Made by a program: the position numbers and the translations under genes | NCBI RefSeq assembly: GCF_019890725.1 | Contig: NZ_JAINZZ010000057.1 | Location: 1 to 52,921 of the forward strand | Source of the DNA: Actinacidiphila acidipaludis | GTDB lineage: Bacteria > Actinomycetota > Actinomycetes > Streptomycetales > Streptomycetaceae | Length of the DNA stretch: 52,921 nucleotides | Direction: 5' to 3' | Shown here: one piece after another, positions 6,624 to 14,944 of the stretch | How the letters are laid out: each line of letters begins with the position of its first letter | Numbering within the stretch: the stretch's first letter is position 1 | Notes under the pieces: model-generated | What the model was told of the DNA's origin: nothing | Databases searched by the model: none | Seen by the model: only the letters and a program-made list of their open reading frames with translations

Positions 6624-8234
6624 ATGACCGCGGAACTGGACGACAGCTTCCATGTCTTCGACACCACGCTGCGCGACGGAGCACAGCGTGAGGGGATCAA
6701 CCTCACCGTCGCCGACAAGCTGACGATCGCCCGGCACCTGGACGACTTCGGGGTGGGCTTCATCGAGGGCGGCTGGCCCGGCGCCAACCCCCGCGACACC
6801 GAGTTCTTCGCCCGCGCCCGCACCGAGCTCGAACTGCGCCACGCGGTGCTGGTCGCCTTCGGCGCCACCCGCCGCGCGGGCGCCACGGCGGCGGAGGACC
6901 CCCAGGTCAACGCGCTGCTGGAGTCCGGCGCCCCCGTCATCACGCTGGTCGCCAAGTCCCACGACCGGCACGTGGAGCTGGCTCTGCGCACCACGCTGGA
7001 GGAGAACCTGGCGATGGTCCGGGACACCGTCTCCTACCTCGTGGAGCAGGGCCGCCGGGTCTTCGTCGACTGCGAGCACTTCTTCGACGGGTACCGGGCG
7101 AACGCCGACTACGCCACGCAGGTCGTCCGCGCCGCGCACGAGGCGGGCGCCTCCGTGGTGGTGCTCTGTGACACCAACGGCGGCATGCTGCCCGCCCAGG
7201 TGCAGGCCGTCACCGGTCTGGTGCTCGCCGACACCGGGGCCCGGCTCGGCATCCACGCGCAGGACGACACCGGCTGCGCGGTCGCCAACACCCTGGCCGC
7301 GGTGGACGCCGGTGCCACGCACGTGCAGTGCACCGCGAACGGCTACGGCGAGCGGGTCGGCAACTCCAACCTCTTCCCGGTCGTCGCGGCGCTGGAGCTC
7401 AAGCACGGCCGCCGGGTGCTGCCCGAGGGCGCGCTCGGCGAGATGACCCGGATCTCGCACGCCATCGCCGAGGTCGTCAACCTCCCGCCGTCCACCCACC
7501 AGCCCTATGTGGGGGTCTCCGCCTTCGCCCACAAGGCCGGGCTGCACGCCTCGGCCATCAAGGTCGACCCCGACCTGTACCAGCACATCGACCCGCAGCG
7601 CGTGGGCAACACGATGCGGATGCTGGTCTCGGACATGGCCGGCCGCGCCTCGATCGAGCTCAAGGGCAAGGAGCTCGGCATCGACCTCGGTGGCGACCGC
7701 GACCTGGTCCAGCGGATCGTCGACCGGGTCAAGGAACGCGAACTCCAGGGCTACACCTACGAGGCCGCCGACGCCTCGTTCGCCCTGCTCATGCGGGCGG
7801 AGCTGGACAGCATCGGCGGCAAGGAGCCCCGCCGCTTCTTCCGCACCGAGTCCTGGCGGGCCATCATCGAGGACCGTCCCGACGGCACCCACGCCAACGA
7901 GGCCACCGTCAAGCTGTGGGCCAAGGGCGAGCGGATCGTCGCCACCGCCGAGGGCAACGGCCCGGTCAACGCCCTCGACCGCGCCCTGCGGGTGGGCCTG
8001 GAACAGATCTACCCCCAGCTGGCCGGCTTCGCGCTGGTCGACTACAAGGTCCGCATCCTGGAAGGGCGTTCGGGCACCGACTCGACCACCCGCGTGCTGA
8101 TCACCACCACCGACGGCACCGGCGAGTGGTCCACGGTGGGAGTCGCGGACAACGTCATCGCCGCGTCCTGGCAGGCGCTGGACGACGCCTGCGCCTACGG
8201 TCTGCTGCGGGCCGGGCTCGACCCCCAGGAGTAG
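6624..8234 (+). CDS. cimA: (R)-citramalate synthase
   Basis: Condenses pyruvate and acetyl-CoA to citramalate, entering isoleucine synthesis through 2-ketobutyrate. The 536-residue product has the HMG-CoA-lyase-like barrel beginning FDTTLRDGAQREGINL and containing FVDCEHFFDGYRANADYA, VLCDTNGGMLP, GIHAQDDTGCAVANT and NGYGERVGNSNL. A LeuA-type regulatory dimer domain spans about residues 400-530. FIEGGWPGANPRD is typical of CimA rather than LeuA. The start follows ACAGGAG at 6607-6613. The gene lies behind an attenuator with tandem isoleucine codons, which agrees with a role in isoleucine supply, and downstream of leuB and ilvE. Confidence 0.94.
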   Translation: MTAELDDSFHVFDTTLRDGAQREGINLTVADKLTIARHLDDFGVGFIEGGWPGANPRDTEFFARARTELELRHAVLVAFGATRRAGATAAEDPQVNALLESGAPVITLVAKSHDRHVELALRTTLEENLAMVRDTVSYLVEQGRRVFVDCEHFFDGYRANADYATQVVRAAHEAGASVVVLCDTNGGMLPAQVQAVTGLVLADTGARLGIHAQDDTGCAVANTLAAVDAGATHVQCTANGYGERVGNSNLFPVVAALELKHGRRVLPEGALGEMTRISHAIAEVVNLPPSTHQPYVGVSAFAHKAGLHASAIKVDPDLYQHIDPQRVGNTMRMLVSDMAGRASIELKGKELGIDLGGDRDLVQRIVDRVKERELQGYTYEAADASFALLMRAELDSIGGKEPRRFFRTESWRAIIEDRPDGTHANEATVKLWAKGERIVATAEGNGPVNALDRALRVGLEQIYPQLAGFALVDYKVRILEGRSGTDSTTRVLITTTDGTGEWSTVGVADNVIAASWQALDDACAYGLLRAGLDPQE

Positions 8235-8250
8235 GACCGGCGGCACGACG

Positions 8251-8267
8251 CCCCGATGAACTCGGGG
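8251..8267 (+). terminator. Small hairpin after cimA
   Basis: CCCCGA and TCGGGG pair around loop TGAAC, 17 bp after the cimA stop. No T-run. The rest of 8235-8445 holds no gene. Confidence 0.4.
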
Positions 8268-8445
8268 TGTTCGCCGAGGGCCCGCCGCAGGTCGCGCGCG
8301 GGCCCGGCCGGCGATCCCGCCGAAACCCTGTCCCAAAGCTGCCGGAACCCTGGCGGACGCGCGTAGACCTCGGGCACACTCCTCCTGCGCCACCTGCACA
8401 CCCCCATTCACGGCGGCCACGGCCGCCCCCGCAGGAGGAGATCGC

Positions 8446-9033
8446 ATGAGCAGCACCACCCTTGTGTCCCCCGTTGCGTCACCCCTTGTGTCACCCCTTG
8501 TGTCGCCGTCCCCCGCGCGCCCGCGGACCCGGATGCGGGCCGTCGTCAGCGCTCTCACGCTCCTGCTCACCGTGCTCTTCGCGCCGGGCGTCGGCCTCGC
8601 GGCGAGCCATGACGCGTTCGCCGTCACCAAGCTGACGCAGGCCCAGGCCGAGAGCATGTTCCGCGGTGCGGGCATCACCTGGTCGTCGTCCGGCGGCTGC
8701 ACCAACCGCAACAACTCCACCTGCACGTCCTTCGACGGCCTCAACCTGGCCACCGCCCAGGGCGCCGTGACCCTCAAGCACGCGAGCGGCTGCGCCCTGA
8801 ACATCACCGGCGGCACCGAGGTCGGCCACGCCAGCGGCACCTACTCCCACTACAACGGCTACAAGCTCGACTTCGGCAAGAACACCTGCCTGAACAACTA
8901 CGTGCACAACACGTTCGCGTACATCGGCCTGCGCGGCGACGGCTACCCCATGTGGCAGTCCGGCGCGGGCAACGTCTACACCGACGAGGGCAGCCACTGG
9001 GACGTCCTCTACTACAACTGCGGCGGCTGCTGA
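8446..9033 (+). CDS. Secreted peptidase M15-like protein
   Basis: Predicted exported protein of 195 residues. A proline/serine-rich N terminus with SPLVS repeats (residues 8-23) and arginines precede a hydrophobic signal segment at 33-49 and a likely cleavage site after GLAAS. The mature part has SHYNGYKLD (S134, H135, D142) and EGSHWD (H184), which match the SxHxxGxxxD and distal His metal-binding pattern of M15 zinc peptidases. Six cysteines (85, 93, 116, 148, 192, 195) could form three disulfides. It is much smaller than typical D-Ala-D-Ala carboxypeptidases, so activity on peptidoglycan is uncertain. A strong GGAGGAG lies 5 bp before the ATG. Appears monocistronic. Confidence 0.75.
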   Translation: MSSTTLVSPVASPLVSPLVSPSPARPRTRMRAVVSALTLLLTVLFAPGVGLAASHDAFAVTKLTQAQAESMFRGAGITWSSSGGCTNRNNSTCTSFDGLNLATAQGAVTLKHASGCALNITGGTEVGHASGTYSHYNGYKLDFGKNTCLNNYVHNTFAYIGLRGDGYPMWQSGAGNVYTDEGSHWDVLYYNCGGC

Positions 9034-9047
9034 CCCCGTTGCCTCCG

Positions 9048-9067
9048 CACGGCGGCGCGCCGCCGTG
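9048..9067. terminator. 20-bp perfect palindrome after the M15-like gene
   Basis: CACGGCGGCG and CGCCGCCGTG are immediately adjacent, 15 bp after the stop codon. It could fold as a tight hairpin and probably acts as a terminator. Confidence 0.5.
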
Positions 9068-9136
9068 ACGGTCCCGCCGGCCCGGCCTCCGGAAAACCGT
9101 TCGGCCGGGCGGGCGGGTGACCCCTAGGGTGCCCCG

Positions 9137-9658
9137 GTGACCGCAACCCCTTCGCCGCAGACCACCCCGCAGACCTCCCCGCCGCCCGCCCTGGTACGGC
9201 GAGCCCTGGCCGCAGACGCCGCCGCGATCGCCCAGGTGCACATCAGGTCCCGCGAGGCGACCATGCCCTTCCTCCCGCCCCGCACCCGCTCCGACGCCCA
9301 GGTCGAGGCGTGGGTGCGGGACGTCGTGCTGCCCGGCGCCACCGTGTGGGTGGCCGAACTCGACGGCGCCGTCGTCGGGTACGCGGCCGTCGCGGGCGAC
9401 GTCCTCGACGCCCTCTACCTGCTGGCCGACGTGCGCAGGCGCGGCATCGGCACCCTCCTGCTGGACGCGGCCAGGGCCCACCGGCCGCAGGGGCTGAGCC
9501 TGTTCGTGTTCCAGAAGAACACCGACGCACGGGCTTTCTACCTCCGCCACGGCTTCGCCGTCACCGCCGCGACCGACGGCTCGGGCAACATGGAACGCGA
9601 ACCCGATCTCGCGATGCGCTGGTCACCGGTGACGAACGGCACACGTACTGTCGGGTAA
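9137..9658 (+). CDS. GNAT-family N-acetyltransferase
   Basis: A 173-residue acetyltransferase. The acetyl-CoA binding motif A is DALYLLADVRRRGIGTLLLDAA, followed by QKNTDARAFYLRHGFAV, the usual motif B. The first 15 residues are Thr/Pro/Ser-rich and probably disordered. A -10 TAGGGT at 9125-9130 lies 6 bp before the GTG, so the mRNA is probably leaderless and this start is preferred. Substrate cannot be told from the sequence. Neighbours (secreted peptidase and CitE lyases) give no functional hint. Confidence 0.85.
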   Translation: MTATPSPQTTPQTSPPPALVRRALAADAAAIAQVHIRSREATMPFLPPRTRSDAQVEAWVRDVVLPGATVWVAELDGAVVGYAAVAGDVLDALYLLADVRRRGIGTLLLDAARAHRPQGLSLFVFQKNTDARAFYLRHGFAVTAATDGSGNMEREPDLAMRWSPVTNGTRTVG

Positions 9659-9725
9659 CCGGCGAGGGGCCGCCCCCGTAAGGTGAGCGCCACACCCTCA
9701 CCCCGACCGACAACCGGGAGATCGC

Positions 9726-10808
9726 ATGCGCTCGGCGAAGGACTTCTTCCGCCCGCTGGCCGTGGGGGCGCCCGCCCCCGTGCGGGAGGTGCCGCTCCGG
9801 CCCTCGCGGATGATCCACTTCTTCGACCCCGGCAACGAGAAGATGGCGGCCAAGGTCCCGTCGCTCGCCCCCCAGGTGGACGTGCTGCTCGGCAACCTGG
9901 AGGACGCCGTCCCCGCCGACCGCAAGGAGGCGGCCCGGCTCGGACTGGTGAAGACCGCGCGGGCCACGGACTTCGGCGACACCCAGCTGTGGACCCGGAT
10001 CAACAGCCTCGACTCGCCCTGGGTCCTGGACGACCTGCTCACCCTCGTCCCCGAGATCGGCGACAAGCTCGACGTCGTCATGGTGCCCAAGGTCGAGGGC
10101 GCGCAGGACATCCACTATGTGGACCGTCTGCTCGCCCAGTTGGAGGCCAAGGCCGGGCTCGGCCGGCCGATCCTGGTGCACGCCATCCTGGAGACGGCCA
10201 CGGGCGTGGCGAACGTCGAGGAGATCGCGGGGGCCAGCCCCCGGATGCAGGGCATCTCGCTCGGTCCGGCCGACCTGGCGGCCAGCCGCCGGATGAAGAC
10301 CACCCGGGTCGGCGGCGGCCATCCCGGCTACCTGGTCCGCGCCGATCCGGCGCCGGCCGCGGACGGCGGCGCCGACGCGCCGCGGCCCACGTTCCAGCAG
10401 GACCTCTGGCACTACACGATCGCCCGGATGGTCGACGCCTGCGCGGCGCACGGCATCCTGCCGTACTACGGGCCGTTCGGGGACATCCAGGACGTCACCG
10501 CCTGCGAGGACCAGTTCCGCAACGCCTTCCTGCTGGGCTGCGTCGGCGCGTGGTCGCTGCACCCGGCGCAGATCGCCATCGCCAAGCGCGTGTTCTCCCC
10601 GTCCCCGCAGGACGTTGCGTGGGCCCGCCGGGTCATCGCGGCGATGGGCGACGGCACCGGCGCGGTGATGATCGACGGCAAGATGCAGGACGACGCCACG
10701 TACAAGCAGTGCCTGGTCGTCGCCGACCTCGCGGACGCGCTCGCCGCCCGGGACCCCGAACTCGCCGAGGTCTACGCCGCGGCCACCCGTGAGGAGGACG
10801 CCCGATGA
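9726..10808 (+). CDS. HpcH/HpaI aldolase / malyl-CoA (CitE-like) lyase family protein
   Basis: A 360-residue member of the phosphoenolpyruvate/pyruvate-domain lyase family. Family features are MIHFFDPGNEKMAAKVPSLA, the acidic metal-binding stretch LLGNLEDAVPADRKEAA, VMVPKVEGAQDI, VHAILETATGVANVEEIA and WSLHPAQIAIAKRVFSP. The long form with an insertion near GHPGYLVRADP resembles L-malyl-CoA/beta-methylmalyl-CoA lyases (Mcl1 type). The reaction would be reversible cleavage of a 3-hydroxyacyl-CoA to acetyl- or propionyl-CoA and glyoxylate. It overlaps the next citE-like gene by 4 bp (ATGA), so the two are translationally coupled. Exact substrate is not determined. Confidence 0.82.
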   Translation: MRSAKDFFRPLAVGAPAPVREVPLRPSRMIHFFDPGNEKMAAKVPSLAPQVDVLLGNLEDAVPADRKEAARLGLVKTARATDFGDTQLWTRINSLDSPWVLDDLLTLVPEIGDKLDVVMVPKVEGAQDIHYVDRLLAQLEAKAGLGRPILVHAILETATGVANVEEIAGASPRMQGISLGPADLAASRRMKTTRVGGGHPGYLVRADPAPAADGGADAPRPTFQQDLWHYTIARMVDACAAHGILPYYGPFGDIQDVTACEDQFRNAFLLGCVGAWSLHPAQIAIAKRVFSPSPQDVAWARRVIAAMGDGTGAVMIDGKMQDDATYKQCLVVADLADALAARDPELAEVYAAATREEDAR

Positions 10809-11674
10809 GCGGCGACCTGCGGCCCCGGCGTTCCGTCCTCTACATGCCCGGCGCCAACGAGCGCGCCCTGGAGAAGGCGAAGTCGCTGCCCACCGACGCG
10901 CTCATCCTCGACCTGGAGGACTCCGTCGCCCCCGACGCCAAGGCGGAGGCCCGCGACCGGGTCGCGGCCGCCGCCGCGAGCGGCGAGTACGGCTACCGCG
11001 AGGTGACGATCCGGGTCAACGCGCCGGGCACGCCGTGGCACGACGACGACCTGCGGGCCGCCGCCGCGGCCGGCCCGGACGCCGTCGTGGTGCCCAAGGT
11101 CGACTCGCCGGACACCGTCCGCGCGGTCGAGGCGGCGCTGGAGGCCGCCGGGGCGCCGGACCGCACCGCGATCTGGGCGATGATCGAGACGCCGGTGGCG
11201 ATGTTCGACGCCCGGCTGATCGCGGCCGCCTCCGAGCGCCTGACCGTCCTGGTGCTGGGCACCAACGACCTGGCGAAGGAACTGCACGCCGAGCACGTCC
11301 CCGGCCGGGCGCCGTTGCTCACCGGGCTGTCGCTGGCGCTGCTCGCGGCCCGCGCCACCGGCCGGGTCATCTTGGACGGTGTCTACAACGACGTGAAGGA
11401 CGCCGCCGGCTTCGAGGCGGAGACGCTGCAGGGCCGCCGGCTCGGCTTCGACGGCAAGACGCTGATCCACCCGAGCCAGCTCGAACCGTGCAACCGGATC
11501 TTCGCGCCGGCCCAGGCCGACGTGGAACGCTCCCGGCGGATCATCGCCGCTTTCGAAGAGGCCACGTCACAGGGGCGGGGGGTGGTCACGGTGGACGGCA
11601 GGATGATCGAGAACCTGCACGTCGAGGAGGCCCGCCGGACGCTCGCGCTGGCCGACGCGGTGGCCGGTCGCTGA
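10805..11674 (+). CDS. CitE-family CoA ester lyase
   Basis: A 289-residue CitE-like protein: RRSVLYMPGANERALEKAKSLPTDALILDLEDSVAPDAK carries the N-terminal strand and metal ligands, then VVVPKVDSPDTV, AMIETPVAMFDA, GTNDLAKEL and GFDGKTLIHPSQLEPCN. Stand-alone CitE proteins act on malyl- or citramalyl-CoA type thioesters; no citrate lyase alpha or gamma subunit is nearby, so it is not citrate lyase. It starts inside the end of the preceding lyase gene (ATGA overlap). Two paralogous lyases in one transcript suggest a two-step or heteromeric system, which I infer only from the arrangement. A strong hairpin follows. Confidence 0.82.
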   Translation: MSGDLRPRRSVLYMPGANERALEKAKSLPTDALILDLEDSVAPDAKAEARDRVAAAAASGEYGYREVTIRVNAPGTPWHDDDLRAAAAAGPDAVVVPKVDSPDTVRAVEAALEAAGAPDRTAIWAMIETPVAMFDARLIAAASERLTVLVLGTNDLAKELHAEHVPGRAPLLTGLSLALLAARATGRVILDGVYNDVKDAAGFEAETLQGRRLGFDGKTLIHPSQLEPCNRIFAPAQADVERSRRIIAAFEEATSQGRGVVTVDGRMIENLHVEEARRTLALADAVAGR

Positions 11675-11726
11675 CCCGGACGGAGCAACCGGAATCAATC
11701 ATTCCGGGGGTGGCAGGTTGCTGACA

Positions 11727-11759
11727 GCGGTGTCCCGCCCCGCCGCGGCGGGACACCGC
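11727..11759 (+). terminator. Terminator after the CitE-like operon
   Basis: GCGGTGTCCCGCC (11727-11739) and GGCGGGACACCGC (11747-11759) form a perfect 13-bp stem with a 7-nt loop. A second, smaller hairpin with arms CCGGAAT and ATTCCGG precedes it at 11689-11707. Confidence 0.65.
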
Positions 11760-11819
11760 AGACCAGCGCGTCTGTCGGGTTCCACCATGAACAGCAACCG
11801 GACACTGTACGGAGTCGAT

Positions 11820-11850
11820 GGCCCTTTATCGGGCCCTTCGCTCGTACTGT
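11820..11850 (+). promoter_or_regulatory. accB promoter, leaderless, with small inverted repeat
   Basis: -10 TACTGT (11845-11850) lies 6 bp before the ATG at 11857. Upstream, GGCCC (11820-11824) and GGGCC (11831-11835) flank TTTATC where the -35 would be, a possible operator. Confidence 0.55.
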
Positions 11851-11856
11851 CGGTAC

Positions 11857-13440
11857 ATGACCACATCGGAAGAGGTGCCCGTCGCGGCGAACGACGCCCG
11901 CGGGCGCGTGGCAGAACTCCACGCCATCCGCGAGCAGGTCAGGCGCGGACCGAGTGAGAAGGCGACCGAGGCCCAGAAGGCCAAGGGCAAGCTCACCGCC
12001 CGCGAGCGGATCGACCTGCTGCTCGACGAGGGCTCCTTCCACGAGGTGGAGCCGCTGCGCAGGCACCGCGCGACCGGGTTCGGCCTGGAGGCCAAGCGCC
12101 CCTACACCGACGGCGTCATCACCGGCTGGGGCACCGTGCACGGCCGCACGGTCTTCGTCTACGCCCACGACTTCCGGATCTTCGGCGGCGCGCTGGGCGA
12201 GGCCCACGCCACCAAGATCCACAAGATCATGGACATGGCCATCTCGGCCGGCGCCCCGCTGATCTCCCTCAACGACGGTGCCGGCGCCCGTATCCAGGAG
12301 GGCGTCTCCGCGCTCGCCGGCTACGGCGGCATCTTCCAGCGCAACACTCGCGCCTCCGGCGTCATCCCGCAGATCTCGGTGATGCTCGGCCCGTGCGCCG
12401 GCGGTGCGGCCTACAGCCCCGCGCTGACCGACTTCGTCTTCATGGTCCGTGAGACCTCGCAGATGTTCATCACCGGCCCCGACGTCGTCAAGGCGGTCAC
12501 CGGCGAGGACATCACCCAGAACGGCCTGGGCGGCGCCGACGTGCACGCCGGGATCTCCGGCGTCTCGCACTTCGTGTACGACGACGAGCAGACCTGCCTG
12601 GAGGAGGTCCGCTACCTGCTGTCGCTGCTCCCGCAGAACAACCGGGAGAACCCGCCGTCCGTCGAGTGCCACGACCCGGCCGACCGGCGCAGCGACGTGC
12701 TGCTCGACCTGGTGCCCGCCGACGGCAACCGCTCGTACGACATGCACAAGGTCATCGAGGAGATCGTCGACGACGGCGAGTACCTGGAGGTCCACGAGCG
12801 CTGGGCCACCAACATCATCTGCGCCCTGACCCGGCTCGACGGCCAGGTGGTCGGCATCATCGCCAACCAGCCGGCCTCGCTGGCGGGCGTGCTGGACATC
12901 GAGGCGTCCGAGAAGTCGGCCCGCTTCGTGCAGATGTGCGACGCCTTCAACATCCCGATCATCACCCTCCTGGACGTCCCCGGCTTCCTTCCGGGCGTCG
13001 CCCAGGAGCACGGTGGGATCATCCGGCACGGCGCCAAGCTGCTCTACGCGTACTGCAACGCCACCGTGCCGAGGATCTCGCTGATCCTGCGCAAGGCGTA
13101 CGGCGGGGCCTACATCGTGATGGACAGCCAGTCCATCGGGGCCGACCTCACCTACGCCTGGCCGACCAACGAGATCGCCGTCATGGGAGCGGAAGGCGCG
13201 GCCAACGTGATCTTCCGCCGGCAGATCGCCGAGGCCGACGACCCCGACGCCATGCGGGCCAGCATGGTCAAGGAGTACAAGGCCGAGCTGATGCACCCGT
13301 ACTACGCGGCCGAGCGCGGCCTGGTCGACGACGTGATCGACCCCGCGGAGACCCGCGAGGTGCTCATCGGCTCGCTGGCGATGCTCCGGACCAAGCACGC
13401 GGACCTGCCGTCCCGCAAGCACGGCAACCCCCCTCAGTAA
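11857..13440 (+). CDS. accB: Acyl-CoA carboxylase beta (carboxyltransferase) subunit, AccB type
   Basis: Transfers the carboxyl group from biotin to acyl-CoA, supplying malonyl- and methylmalonyl-CoA for fatty acid and polyketide synthesis. The 527-residue protein has both crotonase-like halves with oxyanion-hole sequences GPCAGGAAYSPALTD and RKAYGGAYIVMD. The residue after GGAY is Ile420. In S. coelicolor this position is Ile in AccB (accepts acetyl-CoA) and Asp in PccB (prefers propionyl-CoA), as I recall from the published structures, so AccB type is favoured. The start follows a leaderless promoter. The epsilon subunit is encoded next; the biotinylated alpha subunit is elsewhere. Confidence 0.93.
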   Translation: MTTSEEVPVAANDARGRVAELHAIREQVRRGPSEKATEAQKAKGKLTARERIDLLLDEGSFHEVEPLRRHRATGFGLEAKRPYTDGVITGWGTVHGRTVFVYAHDFRIFGGALGEAHATKIHKIMDMAISAGAPLISLNDGAGARIQEGVSALAGYGGIFQRNTRASGVIPQISVMLGPCAGGAAYSPALTDFVFMVRETSQMFITGPDVVKAVTGEDITQNGLGGADVHAGISGVSHFVYDDEQTCLEEVRYLLSLLPQNNRENPPSVECHDPADRRSDVLLDLVPADGNRSYDMHKVIEEIVDDGEYLEVHERWATNIICALTRLDGQVVGIIANQPASLAGVLDIEASEKSARFVQMCDAFNIPIITLLDVPGFLPGVAQEHGGIIRHGAKLLYAYCNATVPRISLILRKAYGGAYIVMDSQSIGADLTYAWPTNEIAVMGAEGAANVIFRRQIAEADDPDAMRASMVKEYKAELMHPYYAAERGLVDDVIDPAETREVLIGSLAMLRTKHADLPSRKHGNPPQ

Positions 13441-13458
13441 CTCTCCCTGGAGACCACC

Positions 13459-13662
13459 TTGAGTACTCCCGCCGACTCGATCGTGCGTGTCGAGCGGGGT
13501 CACGCCGACCCCGAGGAACTCGCCGCGCTGACCGCGATCCTGCTTGCCCGCGCCGCCGCGGGGGAGGGGACCGTCCCGGCCAAGCCGGCCCGGTCCACCG
13601 CCCGCTGGCGCCGGCTGGAGCGCACCCCGGGCTTCCGGGCGCCGCACTCCTGGCAGGGCTGA
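13459..13662 (+). CDS. accE: Acyl-CoA carboxylase epsilon subunit
   Basis: A 67-residue protein whose start VERGHADPEELAALTAILLARAA and end WRRLERTPGFRAPHSWQG are typical of the small epsilon subunit that stimulates actinobacterial acyl-CoA carboxylases by bridging alpha and beta subunits. It starts with TTG at 13459, preceded by CTGGAGA at 13447-13453, and lies 18 bp after accB, so the two are co-transcribed. A long bidirectional hairpin follows. Confidence 0.9.
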   Translation: MSTPADSIVRVERGHADPEELAALTAILLARAAAGEGTVPAKPARSTARWRRLERTPGFRAPHSWQG

Positions 13663-13688
13663 CACCCCCGGGCAGCACGCCCCCGACA

Positions 13689-13728
13689 CGCGAGAGGCCC
13701 CGCACCGTCCGGTGCGGGGCCTCTCGCG
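13689..13728. terminator. Strong bidirectional terminator between accBE and cvn2
   Basis: Perfect 18-bp arms CGCGAGAGGCCCCGCACC (13689-13706) and its complement (13711-13728) with loop GTCC. It lies between the convergent accE and cvnD2 stop codons and can serve both strands. Confidence 0.85.
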
Positions 13729-13749
13729 TTCTCTCGCGTCGCCGGGCGG

Positions 13750-14328
13750 CTAGCGCAGACGGGCCATCAGGGCGTGCTCGACCAGCGTGATGAGCGCGCT
13801 CTTGGCCTCGCCCCGGTGCCGGGCGTCGGTGATGATGATGGGCGCCTCCGGGCCGATCTGCAGCGCCTCGCGGACCTCCTCCGGCTGGTACGGCTGGTGG
13901 CCGTCGAAGCCGTTGAGGGCGATGACGAACGGCAGGCCGCTGTTCTCGAAGTAGTCGACCGCCGGGAAGCAGTCCGCGAGCCTGCGGGTGTCCACCAGGA
14001 CGATCGCGCCGATCGCGCCGCGCACCAGGTCGTCCCACATGAACCAGAAGCGGTCCTGTCCGGGGGTGCCGAACAGGTAGAGGATGAGGTCCTCGTCCAG
14101 CGTGATACGGCCGAAGTCCATCGCCACGGTGGTCGTGGTCTTGTCCGGCGCGTGCGTCAGATCGTCGATCCCGGCCGAGGCCGAGGTCATCACTGCCTCC
14201 GTGCGCAGCGGGTTGATCTCCGACACGGCACCGACGAACGTGGTCTTGCCCACGCCGAATCCGCCCGCCACCACGATCTTCGCGGAGGTGGTGGCGCGGG
14301 TCGGGCCGCTAGAGCTTCCGAAGTCCAC
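13750..14328 (-). CDS. cvnD2: Conservon GTPase CvnD (distal conservon)
   Basis: Small Ras-like GTP-binding protein of a conservon signalling unit, expected to act at the membrane with CvnA, CvnB and CvnC. The P-loop is GGFGVGKT near residue 25, the switch II region is LFGTPGQDRFWFMW, and the base-specificity motif reads ALNGFDG instead of the usual NKxD, a feature of this family. The GTG at 14328 gives the conserved (M)DFGSSSG start and has AAAGGG upstream; a TTG at 14343 is also in frame. It overlaps the end of cvnC by 20 bp, implying coupled translation. Confidence 0.92.
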   Translation of the reverse strand: MDFGSSSGPTRATTSAKIVVAGGFGVGKTTFVGAVSEINPLRTEAVMTSASAGIDDLTHAPDKTTTTVAMDFGRITLDEDLILYLFGTPGQDRFWFMWDDLVRGAIGAIVLVDTRRLADCFPAVDYFENSGLPFVIALNGFDGHQPYQPEEVREALQIGPEAPIIITDARHRGEAKSALITLVEHALMARLR

Positions 14329-14866
14329 TGAGCACCCTTTCAAGCAATGTCACGTCAGGCTGGCCGCCGGCCGCCGCGTCGCCACCGGGCTGGTGGATGG
14401 CGACGAGACCCGCCTCGGCGAGGTCGGCCACGAGGATCCGGACCACACCGAGCGGGATGGTCAGCAGCGCGGAGATCTCCGCGACCGACTTGACCTCCCG
14501 GCACAGCAGGCAGATCCGCTGGTGCTCGGGCAGCTGTCCCCGCAGCCGCTCGGCATCGGCGGTGGTGCTGACCAGCGCTTCGATGGCCAGCTGATAGCGC
14601 GGCCGGGTCCGGCCGCCGGTCATGGCGTACGGGCGCACCAGGCCCGAGGGGGTACGCGAGCGGCCGGAGCCGGCACCCGAGCCACCCTGCGCACTTCCCG
14701 GCCCGCCGCGGGCGGTCTGCGGCGGCGGAGCCTGCGGCGGCGCGTACGGCTGTACGCGCGGCTGCCGGTACCCCGGCTCCGGAGAGGGCGCCGAGGGGAA
14801 GTTGTACGGGTTCAGAGGCGGCTGGTGCGGACCGCCGTACGGATCTCCGCCGGTGGGCGTGCTCAC
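14309..14866 (-). CDS. cvnC2: Conservon DUF742 protein CvnC
   Basis: A 185-residue protein with a proline/glycine/tyrosine-rich N terminus (residues 1-75) and a C-terminal DUF742 winged-helix-like domain: VRPYAMTGGRTRPRYQLAIEALV, LPEHQRICLLCREVKSVAEISALL and LGVVRILVADLAEAGLVAIHQ. Its exact role in conservons is unsettled; it is always found between the roadblock protein and the GTPase. GTG start at 14866. The N-terminal low-complexity arm is longer than in the second copy (135 residues) at 19545, so the paralogues differ mainly there. Confidence 0.92.
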   Translation of the reverse strand: MSTPTGGDPYGGPHQPPLNPYNFPSAPSPEPGYRQPRVQPYAPPQAPPPQTARGGPGSAQGGSGAGSGRSRTPSGLVRPYAMTGGRTRPRYQLAIEALVSTTADAERLRGQLPEHQRICLLCREVKSVAEISALLTIPLGVVRILVADLAEAGLVAIHQPGGDAAAGGQPDVTLLERVLSGLRKL

Positions 14867-14944
14867 GGGTCCTCCTCGTGGTTCGGCTGCGGCGCCGTGC
14901 CCGGACCCCTGGCCGGTGTCCGGGCACGAGCCCGCGCCCGTGCG

